From Mermis nigrescens (lineage: Eukaryota; Nematoda; Enoplea; Mermithida; Mermithidae), in NCBI GenBank assembly GCA_036768485.1, contig JAVLUZ010000340.1, positions 5,515,886 through 5,579,885 on the forward strand: a stretch of DNA of 64,000 nt. The letters run 5' to 3'. Positions 25,101 to 33,288 of this stretch are shown piece after piece. Made by a program: the position numbers and the translations under genes. Every line of letters starts with the position of its first letter. Within the stretch, counting starts at the first letter, position 1. The notes beneath the pieces are model-generated. The model did not search any database. It was not told where the DNA came from and saw only the letters and a program-made list of their open reading frames with translations.

Positions 25101-25242
25101 CGTGACCTAATGTCCTAAGACCTAGACCTAAAGCGACCCCGAAAATGATGGCAAATATAGTCAACATCAAAAGCCAAGTTTCTTTACTGAGAGATTTCAA
25201 CCACTTTCTAAAGTCCTTGAACGCTTTGCCTGCCATTTTCAC
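4076..25242 (-). CDS. Eaat: Excitatory amino acid transporter (SLC1A family), nine coding exons
   Basis: This is a sodium-coupled glutamate/aspartate symporter of the plasma membrane. The joined exons 25024-25242, 22329-22582, 15511-15553, 15367-15445, 14315-14504, 11090-11323, 5139-5333, 4267-4401 and 4076-4196 give 490 codons including the stop, with every junction GT-AG and in phase. The length of 489 residues is normal for the family. Visible motifs are the HP1 serine-rich loop GTSSSSATLP (336-345), the TM7 sodium site NMDGT (373-377), the HP2 tip [11 protein letters not shown] (412-422), and the TM8 set D447, D451, R454, N458 and D462. Arg454 is the position that favours acidic over neutral substrates, so glutamate/aspartate is inferred. 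The TM3-TM4 loop carries sequons NRT (135-137) and NMS (195-197). The start is the first ATG of two close ones (MKMAG). Introns 1, 2, 5 and 6 are long and full of transposons; intron 3 is only 65 bp. Confidence 0.95.
4267..4401 (-). CDS. Eaat: Eaat exon 8 (residues 405-450, HP2 and start of TM8)
   Basis: The acceptor CATTTTAG is followed by [17 protein letters not shown] and [15 protein letters not shown]. The TM8 sequence PVDWF then runs to donor GTAAGC inside a Leu codon. The family's usual TDD after GLP reads SSY here, which is unusual. Confidence 0.95.
4402..5138. other. Eaat intron 7 with a decayed hairpin-bearing repeat
   Basis: No exon was found here. Around 4750-4866 it holds two or three degenerate copies of the GCGCTTCGCG hairpin (for example CCGGCGCTTCGCGCTGG near 4850-4866), resembling the hairpin of repeats elsewhere in the window. 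Confidence 0.4.
5139..5333 (-). CDS. Eaat: Eaat exon 7 (residues 340-405, HP1 to TM7)
   Basis: The acceptor GGTGCAG completes the HP1 Ser codon. Encodes [20 protein letters not shown], then the sodium-binding NMDGT motif and the following helix. Donor GTAAAC. A family C MITE sits only 60 bp upstream of the acceptor, at 5394-5574. Confidence 0.95.
5394..5574. mobile_element. hAT-like MITE, family C
   Basis: Left end CACATATGGGCGTGGGG; right end, read in reverse, CATACATGAGCTGCAAG. Flanks GTTATAAA and GTTATATC match at 6 of 8 positions. 181 bp, inside Eaat intron 6. Confidence 0.7.
5583..6095. other. Eaat intron 6 sequence, no feature seen
   Basis: AT-rich, with no recognisable exon or element end. 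Confidence 0.3.
6640..7745. repeat. Diverged tandem array with GTGTAAAG motifs
   Basis: Units of roughly 270-310 bp share the order TTTGTTTACA, CAGTGATGTAAAGT, TTTACAC, ATATCCGAGTAATATCAGA, then CTTTACACTAGGTG and GTAAAGTTTACACTGC. Individual units are clearest at about 7230-7530 and 7530-7740. Confidence 0.6.
7960..8725. repeat. Interruption of the array by two related direct repeats
   Basis: A stretch beginning near 7965 (TGAAAGCATT, then CCCTAGTCGGGAAAGAAGCG at 8009) and continuing through AACGAAATCCTGG is repeated at about 8510-8725. In the second copy a 45-bp unit starting TGCCCTAGTCGGGAAGGAAG is itself doubled (8556-8600 and 8601-8645). Confidence 0.55.
8315..8441. mobile_element. hAT-like MITE, family C (short)
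   Basis: Starts CACACATGGGCGGAGGGG and ends, in reverse, CATATACATAGGCAGCG. Flanking GTGGTTAC and GTGGTAAC match at 7 of 8 positions. Confidence 0.65.
8800..9660. repeat. Second part of the TGTAAAG tandem array
   Basis: Continues the units of 6640-7745, with starts near 8815, 9085 and 9340. Each contains a TGTAAAGT...CTTTACAC pair and the ATATCCGAGTAATATC block. Units decay towards 9650. Confidence 0.6.
9724..10327. repeat. Inverted repeat closing element X (arms about 190 bp)
   Basis: The left arm starts TAGCAAAGAAAAATGCTCCG (9728 on) and the right arm ends with its reverse complement at 10327. The arms agree over about 190 bp (to GCGGCC at 9905-9912 and GGCCGC at 10146-10151), with a spacer of about 230 bp. 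The same structure occurs at 31091-31909. Confidence 0.75.
10328..11089. other. Eaat intron 6 sequence, no gene seen
   Basis: AT-rich. A short direct repeat of TTATGCTAATTTYCGTTTTT lies near 10884-10960. No exon was found. Confidence 0.3.
11090..11323 (-). CDS. Eaat: Eaat exon 6 (residues 262-340, TM5-TM6 and HP1)
   Basis: The acceptor TTTGTGAAG completes the split Trp codon ([18 protein letters not shown]). The exon ends in the HP1 sequence ALGTSS with donor GTAATA after AG. Length 234 bp. Confidence 0.95.
11324..12644. other. Eaat intron 5, left part
   Basis: AT-rich intron sequence with no recognisable coding or element ends. Confidence 0.3.
12835..13410 (+). pseudogene. Captured SR/Asn-rich ORF with one nonsense mutation
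   Basis: From ATG 12835 the frame runs 191 codons to TAA, broken only by TGA at 12916-12918. A C-to-T change of CGA (Arg) would explain it, since the surrounding sequence is an Arg/Ser repeat. The N-terminal 40 residues are RS-type ([20 protein letters not shown]). Next comes an Asn/Tyr/Arg-rich middle ([20 protein letters not shown]), then a Pro-rich linker ([12 protein letters not shown], about 139-150) and a C-terminal helix ([18 protein letters not shown]). This is typical of an RNA-binding or gag-like tail, but no family was identified. Being inside a transposon, it is either cargo from a host gene or the remnant of an element-encoded ORF. Confidence 0.5.
13682..13964. mobile_element. 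hAT-like MITE, family B (TIR CATAGATGCACAGCATGG)
   Basis: Starts CATACATGCACGTAGGGG and ends GGGCCATGCTATCCATCTATG-like (last 18 bases at 13947-13964). Flanks CTTGGGAC and CTTTGGAC match at 7 of 8 positions, so this is a secondary insertion into the 12645-14214 element. Confidence 0.75.
14315..14504 (-). CDS. Eaat: Eaat exon 5 (residues 199-262, TM4 end and TM5)
   Basis: The acceptor CATTACAG at 14512-14505 leads into [18 protein letters not shown] and the conserved [16 protein letters not shown] segment. It ends inside a Trp codon with donor GTAAAG. Length 190 bp. Confidence 0.95.
14505..15366. other. Eaat intron 4
   Basis: Intron sequence. Near 15196-15242 there is a GC-rich GGGGCCGGGGACTAGTCCCC fragment, like the end of a short repeat. 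No exon was found. Confidence 0.35.
15367..15445 (-). CDS. Eaat: Eaat exon 4 (79 bp, residues 173-199, extracellular loop)
   Basis: Lies after a 65-bp intron (15446-15510) with acceptor ATTATTTTAG. Encodes [16 protein letters not shown] and then a stretch ending in sequon NMS, with donor GTAAGT. Phase 1 at the 3' end matches exon 5. Confidence 0.88.
15511..15553 (-). CDS. Eaat: Eaat exon 3 (43-bp micro-exon, residues 158-172)
   Basis: The acceptor TTCTTCTAG at 15562-15554 is followed by codons for [15 protein letters not shown], the family motif that follows DLIR in the extracellular loop. The donor GTACGG was chosen because only it restores phase 0 into the next exon. It is too short to find from ORFs alone. 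Confidence 0.85.
15554..18564. other. Eaat intron 2, right-hand part in transcript order
   Basis: About 3 kb of AT-rich intron. The only structure noted is a repeated palindromic motif CCAACGTTCCC-NNNN-GGGAACAT at 15992-16014, at 17501-17523, and inverted at 16337-16358. The first and inverted copies could be the termini of a small element of about 370 bp. Confidence 0.35.
18565..22220. mobile_element. hAT-like element containing a 3.1-kb palindrome
   Basis: The termini CACTGGCGGATCCAGGATTT at the left and, in reverse, CAGGCGCGGATTTTAAGG at the right match those of the 469-bp element at 27808-28276. Outer parts (about 370 bp left, 100 bp right) are shared with that short element. The centre is replaced by a giant inverted repeat. 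Flanks CTATCTGG and CAGACTGG agree at 5 of 8. No transposase was found. It lies in Eaat intron 2. Confidence 0.65.
18965..22074. repeat. Giant palindrome, arms about 1.5 kb, 14-nt loop
   Basis: The arms are inverted copies, from GTCATGATAAGTTG at the left to its complement at the right. The symmetry centre is at 20483-20496, flanked by CTTTCAACGTTT and AAACGTTGAAAG. The arms differ by scattered substitutions and small indels. Each arm contains tandem blocks of about 300 bp with CTTTACACAAA and TGTGTAAAG motifs. Open frames of 60-99 residues occur as mirrored pairs (19008-19295 with 21733-22032; 20148-20348 with 20643-20831), as expected from symmetry alone. Confidence 0.85.
22329..22582 (-). 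CDS. Eaat: Eaat exon 2 (residues 74-158, TM2-TM3 and start of extracellular loop)
   Basis: The acceptor TTTTTCAG precedes ATGATTATATTA ([10 protein letters not shown]). The exon includes a conserved hydrophobic hairpin and the IKPG turn, then the extracellular loop with sequon NRT. It ends at ...ILDLI plus two bases of an Arg codon, with donor GTGAGC. Length 254 bp. Confidence 0.95.
22670..22817. mobile_element. hAT-like MITE, family C (148 bp)
   Basis: CATACATGGGCAGCAACAAA at the left and CACACATGGGTGTGGGG in reverse at the right. Flanks GTTGCTAT and GTCGCTAC match at 6 of 8, with transitions only. It lies in Eaat intron 1. Confidence 0.7.
22844..23255. mobile_element. hAT-like MITE, family D (contains a hairpin core)
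   Basis: Starts ATTCATGTACAGCGTG, with right end CAACAACACGTCTGG. Flanks TTGTTAGC and TTGTTAGG match at 7 of 8. The inside has the family D blocks AATGCTCGTTCTTTCT and a decayed GGCGC hairpin near 23062. Confidence 0.65.
23256..24285. other. Eaat intron 1 sequence
   Basis: AT-rich. Two long frames (23133-23561 plus, 23909-24226 minus) have no recognisable product and no codon pattern that convinces. Confidence 0.3.
24290..24622. mobile_element. Family D repeat, inverted orientation
   Basis: Shares with 22844-23255, reversed, the block AAAGAACGAGCA and the central hairpin GGCGTTTTGCGCC (24395-24407) preceded by GTCAAAATTTT. Ends are approximate. Confidence 0.55.
25024..25242 (-). CDS. Eaat: Eaat exon 1 (residues 1-73, N-terminus and first membrane segment)
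   Basis: Encodes a basic, Lys-rich cytoplasmic N-terminus, then the first hydrophobic segment ([19 protein letters not shown]) and the conserved [11 protein letters not shown] before the donor GTAAAC at 25023-25018. Length 219 bp, phase 0. The 5' UTR and promoter could not be located with confidence. Confidence 0.95.
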
Positions 25243-25506
25243 TCGTAGTTAAATCAGATAGCAAAATCCTATCATAAATAAAGCAAGATCGTAAAAAACA
25301 TAGTCGAATTAGTTTATCAAGCATTTAATCATTCAATCAACAGCATTAGATAAATACAATGTAAAGCAGAATATTCAAGCCAATAAATAAACATCGTTTC
25401 CATGTTTTTTACTTGTTCCCAAAAGATTGTAAACCAACTAAGCCTCAACTAGCGTTCCTTGTTCTCATATCTCGTTTCATCACGCCTCCTCATCCAATGT
25501 CTTACA

Positions 25507-25880
25507 CAGACGTGTTTTTTGGGTAGGGTGTTGGGGAAGGATTAGACCTCCCAGGATGGCTACTGAACACCATTGTCAATTTTTTGTAAAAATTGTAAAA
25601 AGTGTGTCTTTCTCAGCAGTTTTAGCTCATTTTTGGCATAAGAGTCTCAAGTTTTCGGCGCTTCGCGCCATATACACATTATTTTACGATATTTTGCTCA
25701 AGTTACTCGATCTCTTTCAAATTTTCTCGAGATTTTTTTGTTTTTATATTCTAGAAAAACGAGCATTGTCCGGTAGGTCAACAAACAGTATTTTTGACGT
25801 GTACTCATCGGTTTTAGCCCAAAAAAGCACTTTTAAAGTATTCTGGGCCTGACACCCCGGAATTCGCTGTAATGTGTGGT
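25507..25880. mobile_element. Family D repeat upstream of Eaat
   Basis: Begins CAGACGTGTTTTTTGGG. Contains a perfect hairpin GGCGCTTCGCGCC (25657-25669), preceded by CTCAAGTTTTC, and the AAACGAGCATTGTCC block. It ends near TGTAATGTGTGG. The target duplication is weak. Confidence 0.55.
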
Positions 25881-26167
25881 CCACACCTCTACAAAATTTC
25901 CATTCTACCGCGTTTCCTATATCATCGCTCATCCGATCATCCGACCTTATCGCCTGTGCTTCAGTCTTTCAAATGTCAGCGATTTCGAATGTCCTATTAC
26001 ATGCATCGCGTTTATTATTTTCAAAGACTTATACTACCGTTCTCGTGTCGCTTCAACTTTTCGTTGCATCTTTTCTACAACACTAGCAGAGAGGTAAGTT
26101 AATAATATCTTCAAATGATTAGCGTTTACCTGCGTTACTTGTATGCTCAAACTCGCACGGTGGCAAT

Positions 26168-26441
26168 CATGATGCACAGTATGGCCGATCGGGTGGAGGG
26201 GGGTCAGCCGGGCTGGGATGGTCGAGAATCGACATTTTTAGGCCAAAATGACCTCAAAAACTGGTATAATCGCTAAAATAGCGTTAAAACTACGTTATTA
26301 CACAGTTTCTGGTCATTGTTAAGCATTTTTGAAGGAAATGTTTAATTTGCATCCGTTTTTTGCCTTCATTTTGCTCCATTTCCCGAGAAAATTTCTCATT
26401 TTTCCATTCTGGGGTACCCCCAGCCCCCACGTGCATATCTG
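26168..26441. mobile_element. hAT-like MITE, family B, perfect 8-bp duplication
   Basis: CATGATGCACAGTATGGCCG at the left, GTGCATATCTG at the right. The direct repeat GTGGCAAT flanks both sides exactly (26160-26167 and 26442-26449). 274 bp. Confidence 0.85.
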
Positions 26442-26464
26442 GTGGCAATGTTGTAATAGAACTA

Positions 26465-26880
26465 TAGATGCACCGAATGGCCAGTTCATGGGGGTCAGGT
26501 GGGCGTGGGGGTTAAGGAGCGTACCCATCAGAATCTGAACCCCCTTAATCGATAAATCTCCCTCCAGAATTGAATTTTTGGTGCTATTTTGGTAATTTTA
26601 CCCCATCTGACTCCCCAGAATTGGGCTGCTGCCCATGTATGGTCAGACGGTCTGCGGAATCAGCCAGCGAGCTTTTTTAGCCGAAATGGCTTCAAAAACT
26701 ATAATGTAAAAATGTTAAACAAACTATGTACGTCAATCCTCAGTTTCTTGTCAATTTCAATCACTTGCGGAATGTGAGTTTTACCATTTGGCCTTTATTT
26801 TATCTTATTTTTTCCGGAAAATTTTCCATTTTTCCATTCTGAAATCTAAACCCTTAAACCCTCACGTGCATGTCTGCTTA
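26465..26880. mobile_element. Family B MITE interrupted by a family C MITE
   Basis: The left part (TAGATGCACCGAATGGCC, 26465 on) and the right part (from about 26647 to CACGTGCATGTCTG near 26877) together make one family B copy. Between them (about 26496-26641) lies a family C element with GTGGGCGTGGGGG and, in reverse, CATACATGGGCAGCAG ends. GGTCAG is present on both sides of the insert. Confidence 0.6.
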
Positions 26881-27566
26881 GCAGTACACCCAATGTTTAA
26901 TACGCAGAATTTTATTACAGTAGCATTTCTGGAAGAGACTTGGCAAAATAATAAGTGTATAGGAAAAAACAAAATTTTTAAATATCATCGCTGAAAAAAT
27001 CTATTCATCGATATAGCTTAGACGGGGACATAATTGTAAGTGTTATCTACAATAGAGCAGCTCGCATCAATCTGACATTTTTCTGTCTTTATAAAAAAGC
27101 ACAAAAGGTTTTCTTTGTTTAGAAAAATAAAATTCGCTTTGATCTAGAAACCTTCAAAATATGAAAAAGTACAATACTCGTATCGTATGTACGAGTGTAA
27201 TTTCTGGAAAAAATTCAAGCGCCTCATTAATGGGTATACCTGAAACAGTCAAGAGGTACCAAACCGATGAATTTTTTTATCGCATCCAACAAAAACTAGT
27301 TAGAATAGCACATTGAGAACGTTTACATTTATAGAGTGTTGTTGATAAACTACAAGGCACACCTACATACATACACTAGAAGCTAAGGCCAACATAACAT
27401 AGCTACATAAAAAATATAATCCCGTCCGCAAACAACGCATATACCTACCCATCATATGCGTAACAGCATTCACAAGCGCGACGATAGTCAGAAGCGCGAC
27501 AGTCAAGCGCGACGGAAGTCGCAAGAGCGAAATCAGAAAAGTATTGGTTAAGCACATGGTCGTGTC
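26881..27566. other. Unassigned intergenic sequence
   Basis: No gene seen. At 27476-27525 there are short repeats of AAGCGCGACNGTAGTCA type, matched in inverted orientation at about 29125-29200. Confidence 0.3.
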
Positions 27567-28325
27567 CATAGATGCACAGTATGGCCGATCGGGGGTAAGG
27601 GTCAGCCGGTCTGGGAGGGAGTCAAGAATTGAGCTTTTTTGGGTCGAAATGATTTCAAAAATTGGTATAAGCGCTAAAATATCGTTAAAACTACGTTATT
27701 ACACTGTTTATGATAAATTTGAAGCACGTTTTAAAAGAAAACCTCTACTTTTGGCCTTCATGTTGCCTAGTTTTTCAGATAAAACTTCTCATTTTTTCAT
27801 TCTGGGGCAGTAGCGGATCCAGGATTTTCTGAAAGGGGAGCGGGATCCCAAATTTTCCCAATAGTGCCAAAAATTTTCCAAAAAATCCGTCCATTATGTT
27901 TAAGTAGCGGTTTTTTGGCGTCTTTTCAAAGACAGAATCATTTGTGATTCGAAATAAGTAGAAATATTACGAAACTTTTCTAAGAAGATCCGCGCGAAAT
28001 TAATGCAGAAATCGGCACAAAGCGCCGAAAAATACAAGAGAAATCTTTGTAAGAACTAAAAAATCCTTGTACATAAACTACTCTTTAGACGTAGAATTAA
28101 GACTTTTAAGCGTCAAGGTAGTCAATAAATATCATCAATGAGAACTCCGAAAATTTTGGAAAACTATGGTAAAAAGGGCTAAAATCATCAAAAAATACGC
28201 ATTTTTTCTATTGCGCCCAATATTTGTTGACGACAGGGGCGGCCGCCCCCACCCCGCCCCTCTAAATCTGCGCATATTCTCGGGGTCTAGATTTCCCAAA
28301 CCCTCTTCCTCCAAATGCATGTCTG
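27567..28325. mobile_element. Family B MITE split by a nested hAT-like element
   Basis: CATAGATGCACAGTATGGCC starts the host element and CATGTCTG ends it. Its consensus is cut at TTCTGGGG by the 469-bp insert at 27808-28276. No flanking duplication of the outer element was identified. Confidence 0.6.
27808..28276. mobile_element. hAT-like short element (relative of the palindrome element)
   Basis: Left end CAGTAGCGGATCCAGG; right end, in reverse, TATGCGCAGATTTAGAGG. The duplicated target TTCTGGGG/TTCTCGGG matches at 7 of 8 and is confirmed by uninterrupted family B copies that read TTCTGGGG once. It shares its outer sequence with 18565-22220. Confidence 0.75.
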
Positions 28326-28333
28326 AACATAAC

Positions 28334-28568
28334 CAGACGTGCACGTGAGGTATGCGAGGTATAGAATGAAAAATGGAGAATCTTCTGGGAAAATGAGGCG
28401 ATGCTAAAAATTGACCAGGAAGTGGGTAATAACATAGTTTTAACGCTATTTTAGCGCTTATAACAGCTTTTGAGGTCATTTTGGGCTGAAAAAGCTTGAT
28501 TCTTGACCTCCTAGGCCGGCTGACCCCCGCCAGATCGGCCATGAAGAAGCTGTATTTTACAGATTTGT
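28334..28568. mobile_element. Family B MITE, inverted
   Basis: Starts CAGACGTGCACGTGAGG and has the GATCGGCCATG block near its far end. Flanks AACATAAC and AACATAAA match at 7 of 8. Confidence 0.6.
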
Positions 28569-28839
28569 AACATAAAAATTAATGCGTTGCAGTACCTATG
28601 TACATTGCATATGTGAATTACAAATAGGTAGATACCGGGAGCGATATGAACAGTGCTTCCCATGACACCAGGAGCAAGCGGAATATAATAACGTGAACTT
28701 TTTCACAGAGTTAAATGAATTTAAATCAGATTTCTCTGACTGTACATGGGCACATAAAACAATTCTCCAACGTCCTCTCCAAATTGGTTCCTCCAGTCTT
28801 CGTTAACAATCGGTAACAAAATGGATACGGCCACACAAT

Positions 28840-29115
28840 TACAACAATGCTCGTTCTTTCTAGAGGATAAAAACAGAAAATTTCGTAAAAAAAACAAAAA
28901 ATTCGAGCTAATTGTACAAAATATAGTCAAAAAATATATCTATGGCGCTAAGCGCCAAAAATTTGAGACGTTGAGTCAAAAACGAGCTAAAAACGCTTAA
29001 AAGCACACTTTTCGCACTTTTTACGAAAAATTCCTAATGCTGGGGGATCGCAGTGATTTTGCGGGGGTCAGTCGGTAGGAATCATGGGGGGTTCAATCCC
29101 CAGAACACGTATGGA
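28840..29115. mobile_element. Family D repeat
   Basis: Contains AATGCTCGTTCTTTCTAG, the hairpin GGCGCTAAGCGCC (28944-28956) followed by the inverse of the CAAATTTTT leader, and a terminal GGGGGTCAGTCGGTAGG. Ends approximate. Confidence 0.55.
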
Positions 29116-29621
29116 TGCGGCGCGTCGCCCTTGTGATGTCGTGCTTGACTACCGTCGCGTTTGTGAATACCGTCGCGCTTATGCATCCGACCCATCGCGT
29201 GTGCCAGTGCCACTATAAAATAAGCAACATGCCTGTGTGATTCTTAGCTTACCTATTAGTCTCAATGATGCGGACGGGCAGGTGGTAGGAAATCTTACAT
29301 TTTATGAGCTAATAAGATTTATAAAATTGATTTTAGAAATGAAAAACGTTTTTTCCACCAAGTGATAAACTAGTAATCTTTTTACTAATCTTTAGTAATC
29401 CGCTTGTTTTAAGCCCGCAAACCCGACATAAAAAACTTCATGTACTATACCTACATCACAGGTATAGCAAGATCAAATGTTAGTGTCGCCGAAGGACGAT
29501 TATACATTTCGAAAATGAATATTTGCATTATATGACGTAGAATAATTCATCTAGAAGAACATTGGAATAAAACTCAAAAAGTGGAGTCAATTAGATGATC
29601 TTCTTCGTATATATGTGTGGC
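29116..29621. other. Unassigned sequence before the duplicated block
   Basis: CGTCGCG-rich short repeats at 29118-29200, otherwise AT-rich. No gene seen. Confidence 0.3.
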
Positions 29622-31090
29622 AGGATCATCGTCATAAAAAACTAGATTTTTATCTTGAAAGTATGCAAATGTTATCTCTGAGCACATGTATTTTTTACGA
29701 TGAGACAGCCCTTGATACGATGCCAGTCTGACGTCAACAAGCAATCATAATTTTCTGTTTCTCGTAGTTCAGTAACTATACATTTAGTGTAATACTTTTC
29801 AACACAACAAACTTGTTATTGTTATAATAAAATATTCTACATAAGCCAGCATTTATCGAAGAATTAAAAAAACGAAAAATGACAATAGTTGAAGCTTAAT
29901 ATTGGCATTTTGTAACATCTAACCTCGGATCTTTTGAATTGTGTCTAGTGTGTAGAAAGAGCGTTGAAAAAATTTGTTTGAAAGCGGTGGTAAAGTTTGC
30001 TTTCCTTATTATTTTTAGGTTTAGGTTTAGTTTATGTTACTGCAGCTTGTAGGCTAAGATCGGTTTACTCCCGCTTAGGTCGACGTAGTCGCTCTAGTTC
30101 GGAGTCGATGCATTTAATGCATAAATTAAATTTGGTATACATTTCCATATTTAGCTTAACCAGCAGACTTTTGAGAAAAGTGATCGTCACATTTGTTACG
30201 CTGAACACGTCCGGAAAAGTCCATTCTATTGAAAAATTAGATCAGCCGTTTTTCCTGAGATAACAAAATTATGAAAAATGCGAAATGGGCTACAAAATCT
30301 TTAGCAACATGCGAAAGAATGCACGTATAAAAATATATTTAGAAGTAGGAGCATATTCTATTGGTACAAACAAATACGAGCGCAAAAAATAATGCAACGG
30401 GAGTGTAAAGAAAAAATGAGGTACGTAAATGGCTTTCCCAAGGAAACTGCACTTTAAAACATTATTTGTACAAGTTTGTGATTCACGAAAGAAAGAAGAC
30501 GTGAATAATCAATACATTCAAAGACCAACATGCTTGGATAACGAGCGTACAAAACATTTGCATACTATCCATAACACCATCTGACTCATTGCTTCAGGCC
30601 ATCTTAACATAAAAGGAGAATACGCAGTCATTTTGAAATTTTCAATGTCGAGGACATCAGCTAACTTTCCTATTTTCTTTTGAATCACAAGCAATACCCA
30701 CCTGCATTACCTATTGGGACCAGTAGGTACACATTAGAATACCTCTTACTGTACTACCTATCGCTGGCAAGATGATTCCATCTACCGAAGCAATGTAGCT
30801 TTATCCTTTGTACATGATGACTGTTAAAAAATGAACTTACGTATCGCCCCTAAGTTCAAATTAGCTGAAATATGATTTGATTCTTAGGTACATACCTAAC
30901 TTATGTGATGAATACCAACTTGATATTAAACGATGTAATGACCTAATTTGAATGTCTATGCGAATTACCTTCTTTTGATTTCCCTCATGGACACATGGAA
31001 AGCTCATTCATTTTTGCTTCCGACTGTGTGTCATATCCTGAAAATAGAATTTATTTTTCAATGGCGGATTTAGAAAGGCATAATTTCTTA

Positions 31091-31909
31091 TAGCGAAGAA
31101 AAATGCTCCGATCGAACAAAAAAGACGAAAATACTTGGGATTGTGGATAACTAAGGATGTAAGAGGAAGATGCCTAAAGTCACAAAATCTGCTAAAAATC
31201 AGATTTTCTCTTAGCAACGCTAAAAAAACCTAAGTATATTATGTGGCCTACAGATTGAAATAAACTATTGAACCCAAAAAAAATATTAAAAAAGCAGCTA
31301 GTTAGCTACGCAGTAGCTATGGGAAATTAGATGGAGTAAACTAGAGAGACTTTGCAGACGAATTGAATGAAATAGCAAACATCGACGCATTCACGACAAT
31401 CAAAGAATTTGTTGGTTTAAAACAGCAAGAAACGCGTAAGCTTACATGAAACATATGAAACAGACTAAATGTAGGTACACTTGCATGCCCGCAACGATTG
31501 TGTGCAATTATCAATTGACGCCAAGTTTACTTGCTATAATGCTCATGAAAACAGAATGAAACTTCTTTAAATACAATTGCTGTTAGTTTTCTAACAATCA
31601 CGACACGAGGCAAATCAGCCTTGCAACTTGCAAGCACATTACAAAACATTTTAGATTATGTTTGTACACTCTTATGTGGAGCATTGAAAATTATTTGAAG
31701 GTTACACTTTTTCCGAGGCAACTGAATATACATAGATTCTTCGCGTTGCTTAGAAGAAGTCTGATTTTTAGCAGATTTTGCGCCTTTAGGCATATGCATA
31801 GGTAGCTTTTTCTTATTCCCCTCCTTCTACATCCTTAATAATCCCAGTCCCAAGTATATTCGTATTTTTTGTCCCATCAGAGCATTTTTCTTTGCTAATA
31901 CCCTACTTT
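31091..31909. repeat. Inverted-repeat block of element X
   Basis: Arms start TAGCGAAGAAAAATGCTCCG and end with the complement CTTTGCTA. The spacer is longer than in the 9724-10327 copy. Confidence 0.7.
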
Positions 31910-33288
31910 TAATTAGCATAATTTCAGTAAATCAGTCAGTAAACACATAGGGTAACTTACTACAATAATAACAGCAGTCCAAGAAGGCGGGGAATAATAT
32001 TGCTCTAAAGATCGGCATTATCTTTGTTTAGAAGACAAGCTTACTTTATTTGAACGGATCAAACGTGACATGGAACATTTTGAGAAAAATTTAGCTCCTG
32101 CAACGCTCTTAAACTAAACTTAATTTCTAGTGTAACCTACATAACTAATGCGTGTAAGCAAAACATACAGTCAGATTCGTAATCCTGACCTTACGGAAAT
32201 TATTTGGAAAAAATTCACGTTTTGCAACGCTCTGGAGTAAAATAAATTTGTAGTGTAAATAACATATTAATAAGAATAAATAGTGCAAACTTTTCACAAG
32301 TAATAGGTGTCGAGAAAACTGACAGTCAGATTCGTGATTCTGACGTTTCGTATAACATTTTGAAAAAAATTTAGCTTCCGCAAGGCTCTAGAAGTAAAGT
32401 TAATTTGCAATGTGTACTTTACACAACCACAGAGTGTAAAGAAGATTTTAGTCGGATTCGTACTTCTGATATTACTCTTATATTACGATCAACATTTATG
32501 GGAAAATTTAGTCTCTACAATGACCTGAAGACAAATAAATATTAGATGTAAACCACTTTACACCACTGTTGAGTGTAAACAAACGCGACCAACTAGCGTA
32601 TCACATTCAATTACCGGTAAATGTTTAGACTTTAGATCATGTCCAGACTCATAACTGGAGAAGTTGGCAGAAAAAACAACACAGGAACACGTTTAACACA
32701 CCCAACTTTTGACTTTACACCTCCCGGAAAAGCTAAACATTGATGTAAACAAACACAATTTGCTCTGACGTCTGCCCCTTAAAAAGTACTTCATTTTCAT
32801 TCTATTCGACCTATCCCGACTTCTAAACGGAGAAAGTGGCGAACAAATAAACGGACAGAAACATATTTTTTACCATCCAATACATTGTAAACTTTAAAAA
32901 TTCAAACCTAAATCCTCATTAAGTGTAAAGGAATTCATTTGAGCCAGTTTGTAGCCTTTTTAATTGAAGTACATTTGTATGTGGGAAACTTCTGTTCCGC
33001 AAAATATTTGAGATATCTACTAATTAAAATAGGAAAAAAAACGTGTTTTTTCCGCCCATTTTACATCCTCTAATTTTGAACTTTACACCTCAATAAATAA
33101 CTCAATATTAAGGTTGTTTAAACGCAATCAGCCGCGACATGTAGCCCTACTTTATTTCTATTTATTCAATTGATCCTGACTCATAAGCGGAAAAGTTGGC
33201 AGAGAAATCTTAGACAAAATCTTTTTTTGTACTATATACTAGCGTATACTACTATCATACTAGAGTGTAAAGCTTAAACCCCTAGATC

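Noticed and set aside
25872..26102. Three overlapping plus-strand ORFs of 70-76 residues
   Set aside because: All three frames are open over the same 200 bp, which indicates chance lack of stops, not coding.
29997..30263. An 88-residue plus-strand ORF with an RSRSSSES stretch
   Set aside because: Copy 2 of the long repeat has indels and substitutions that break this frame, so it is not under coding constraint.
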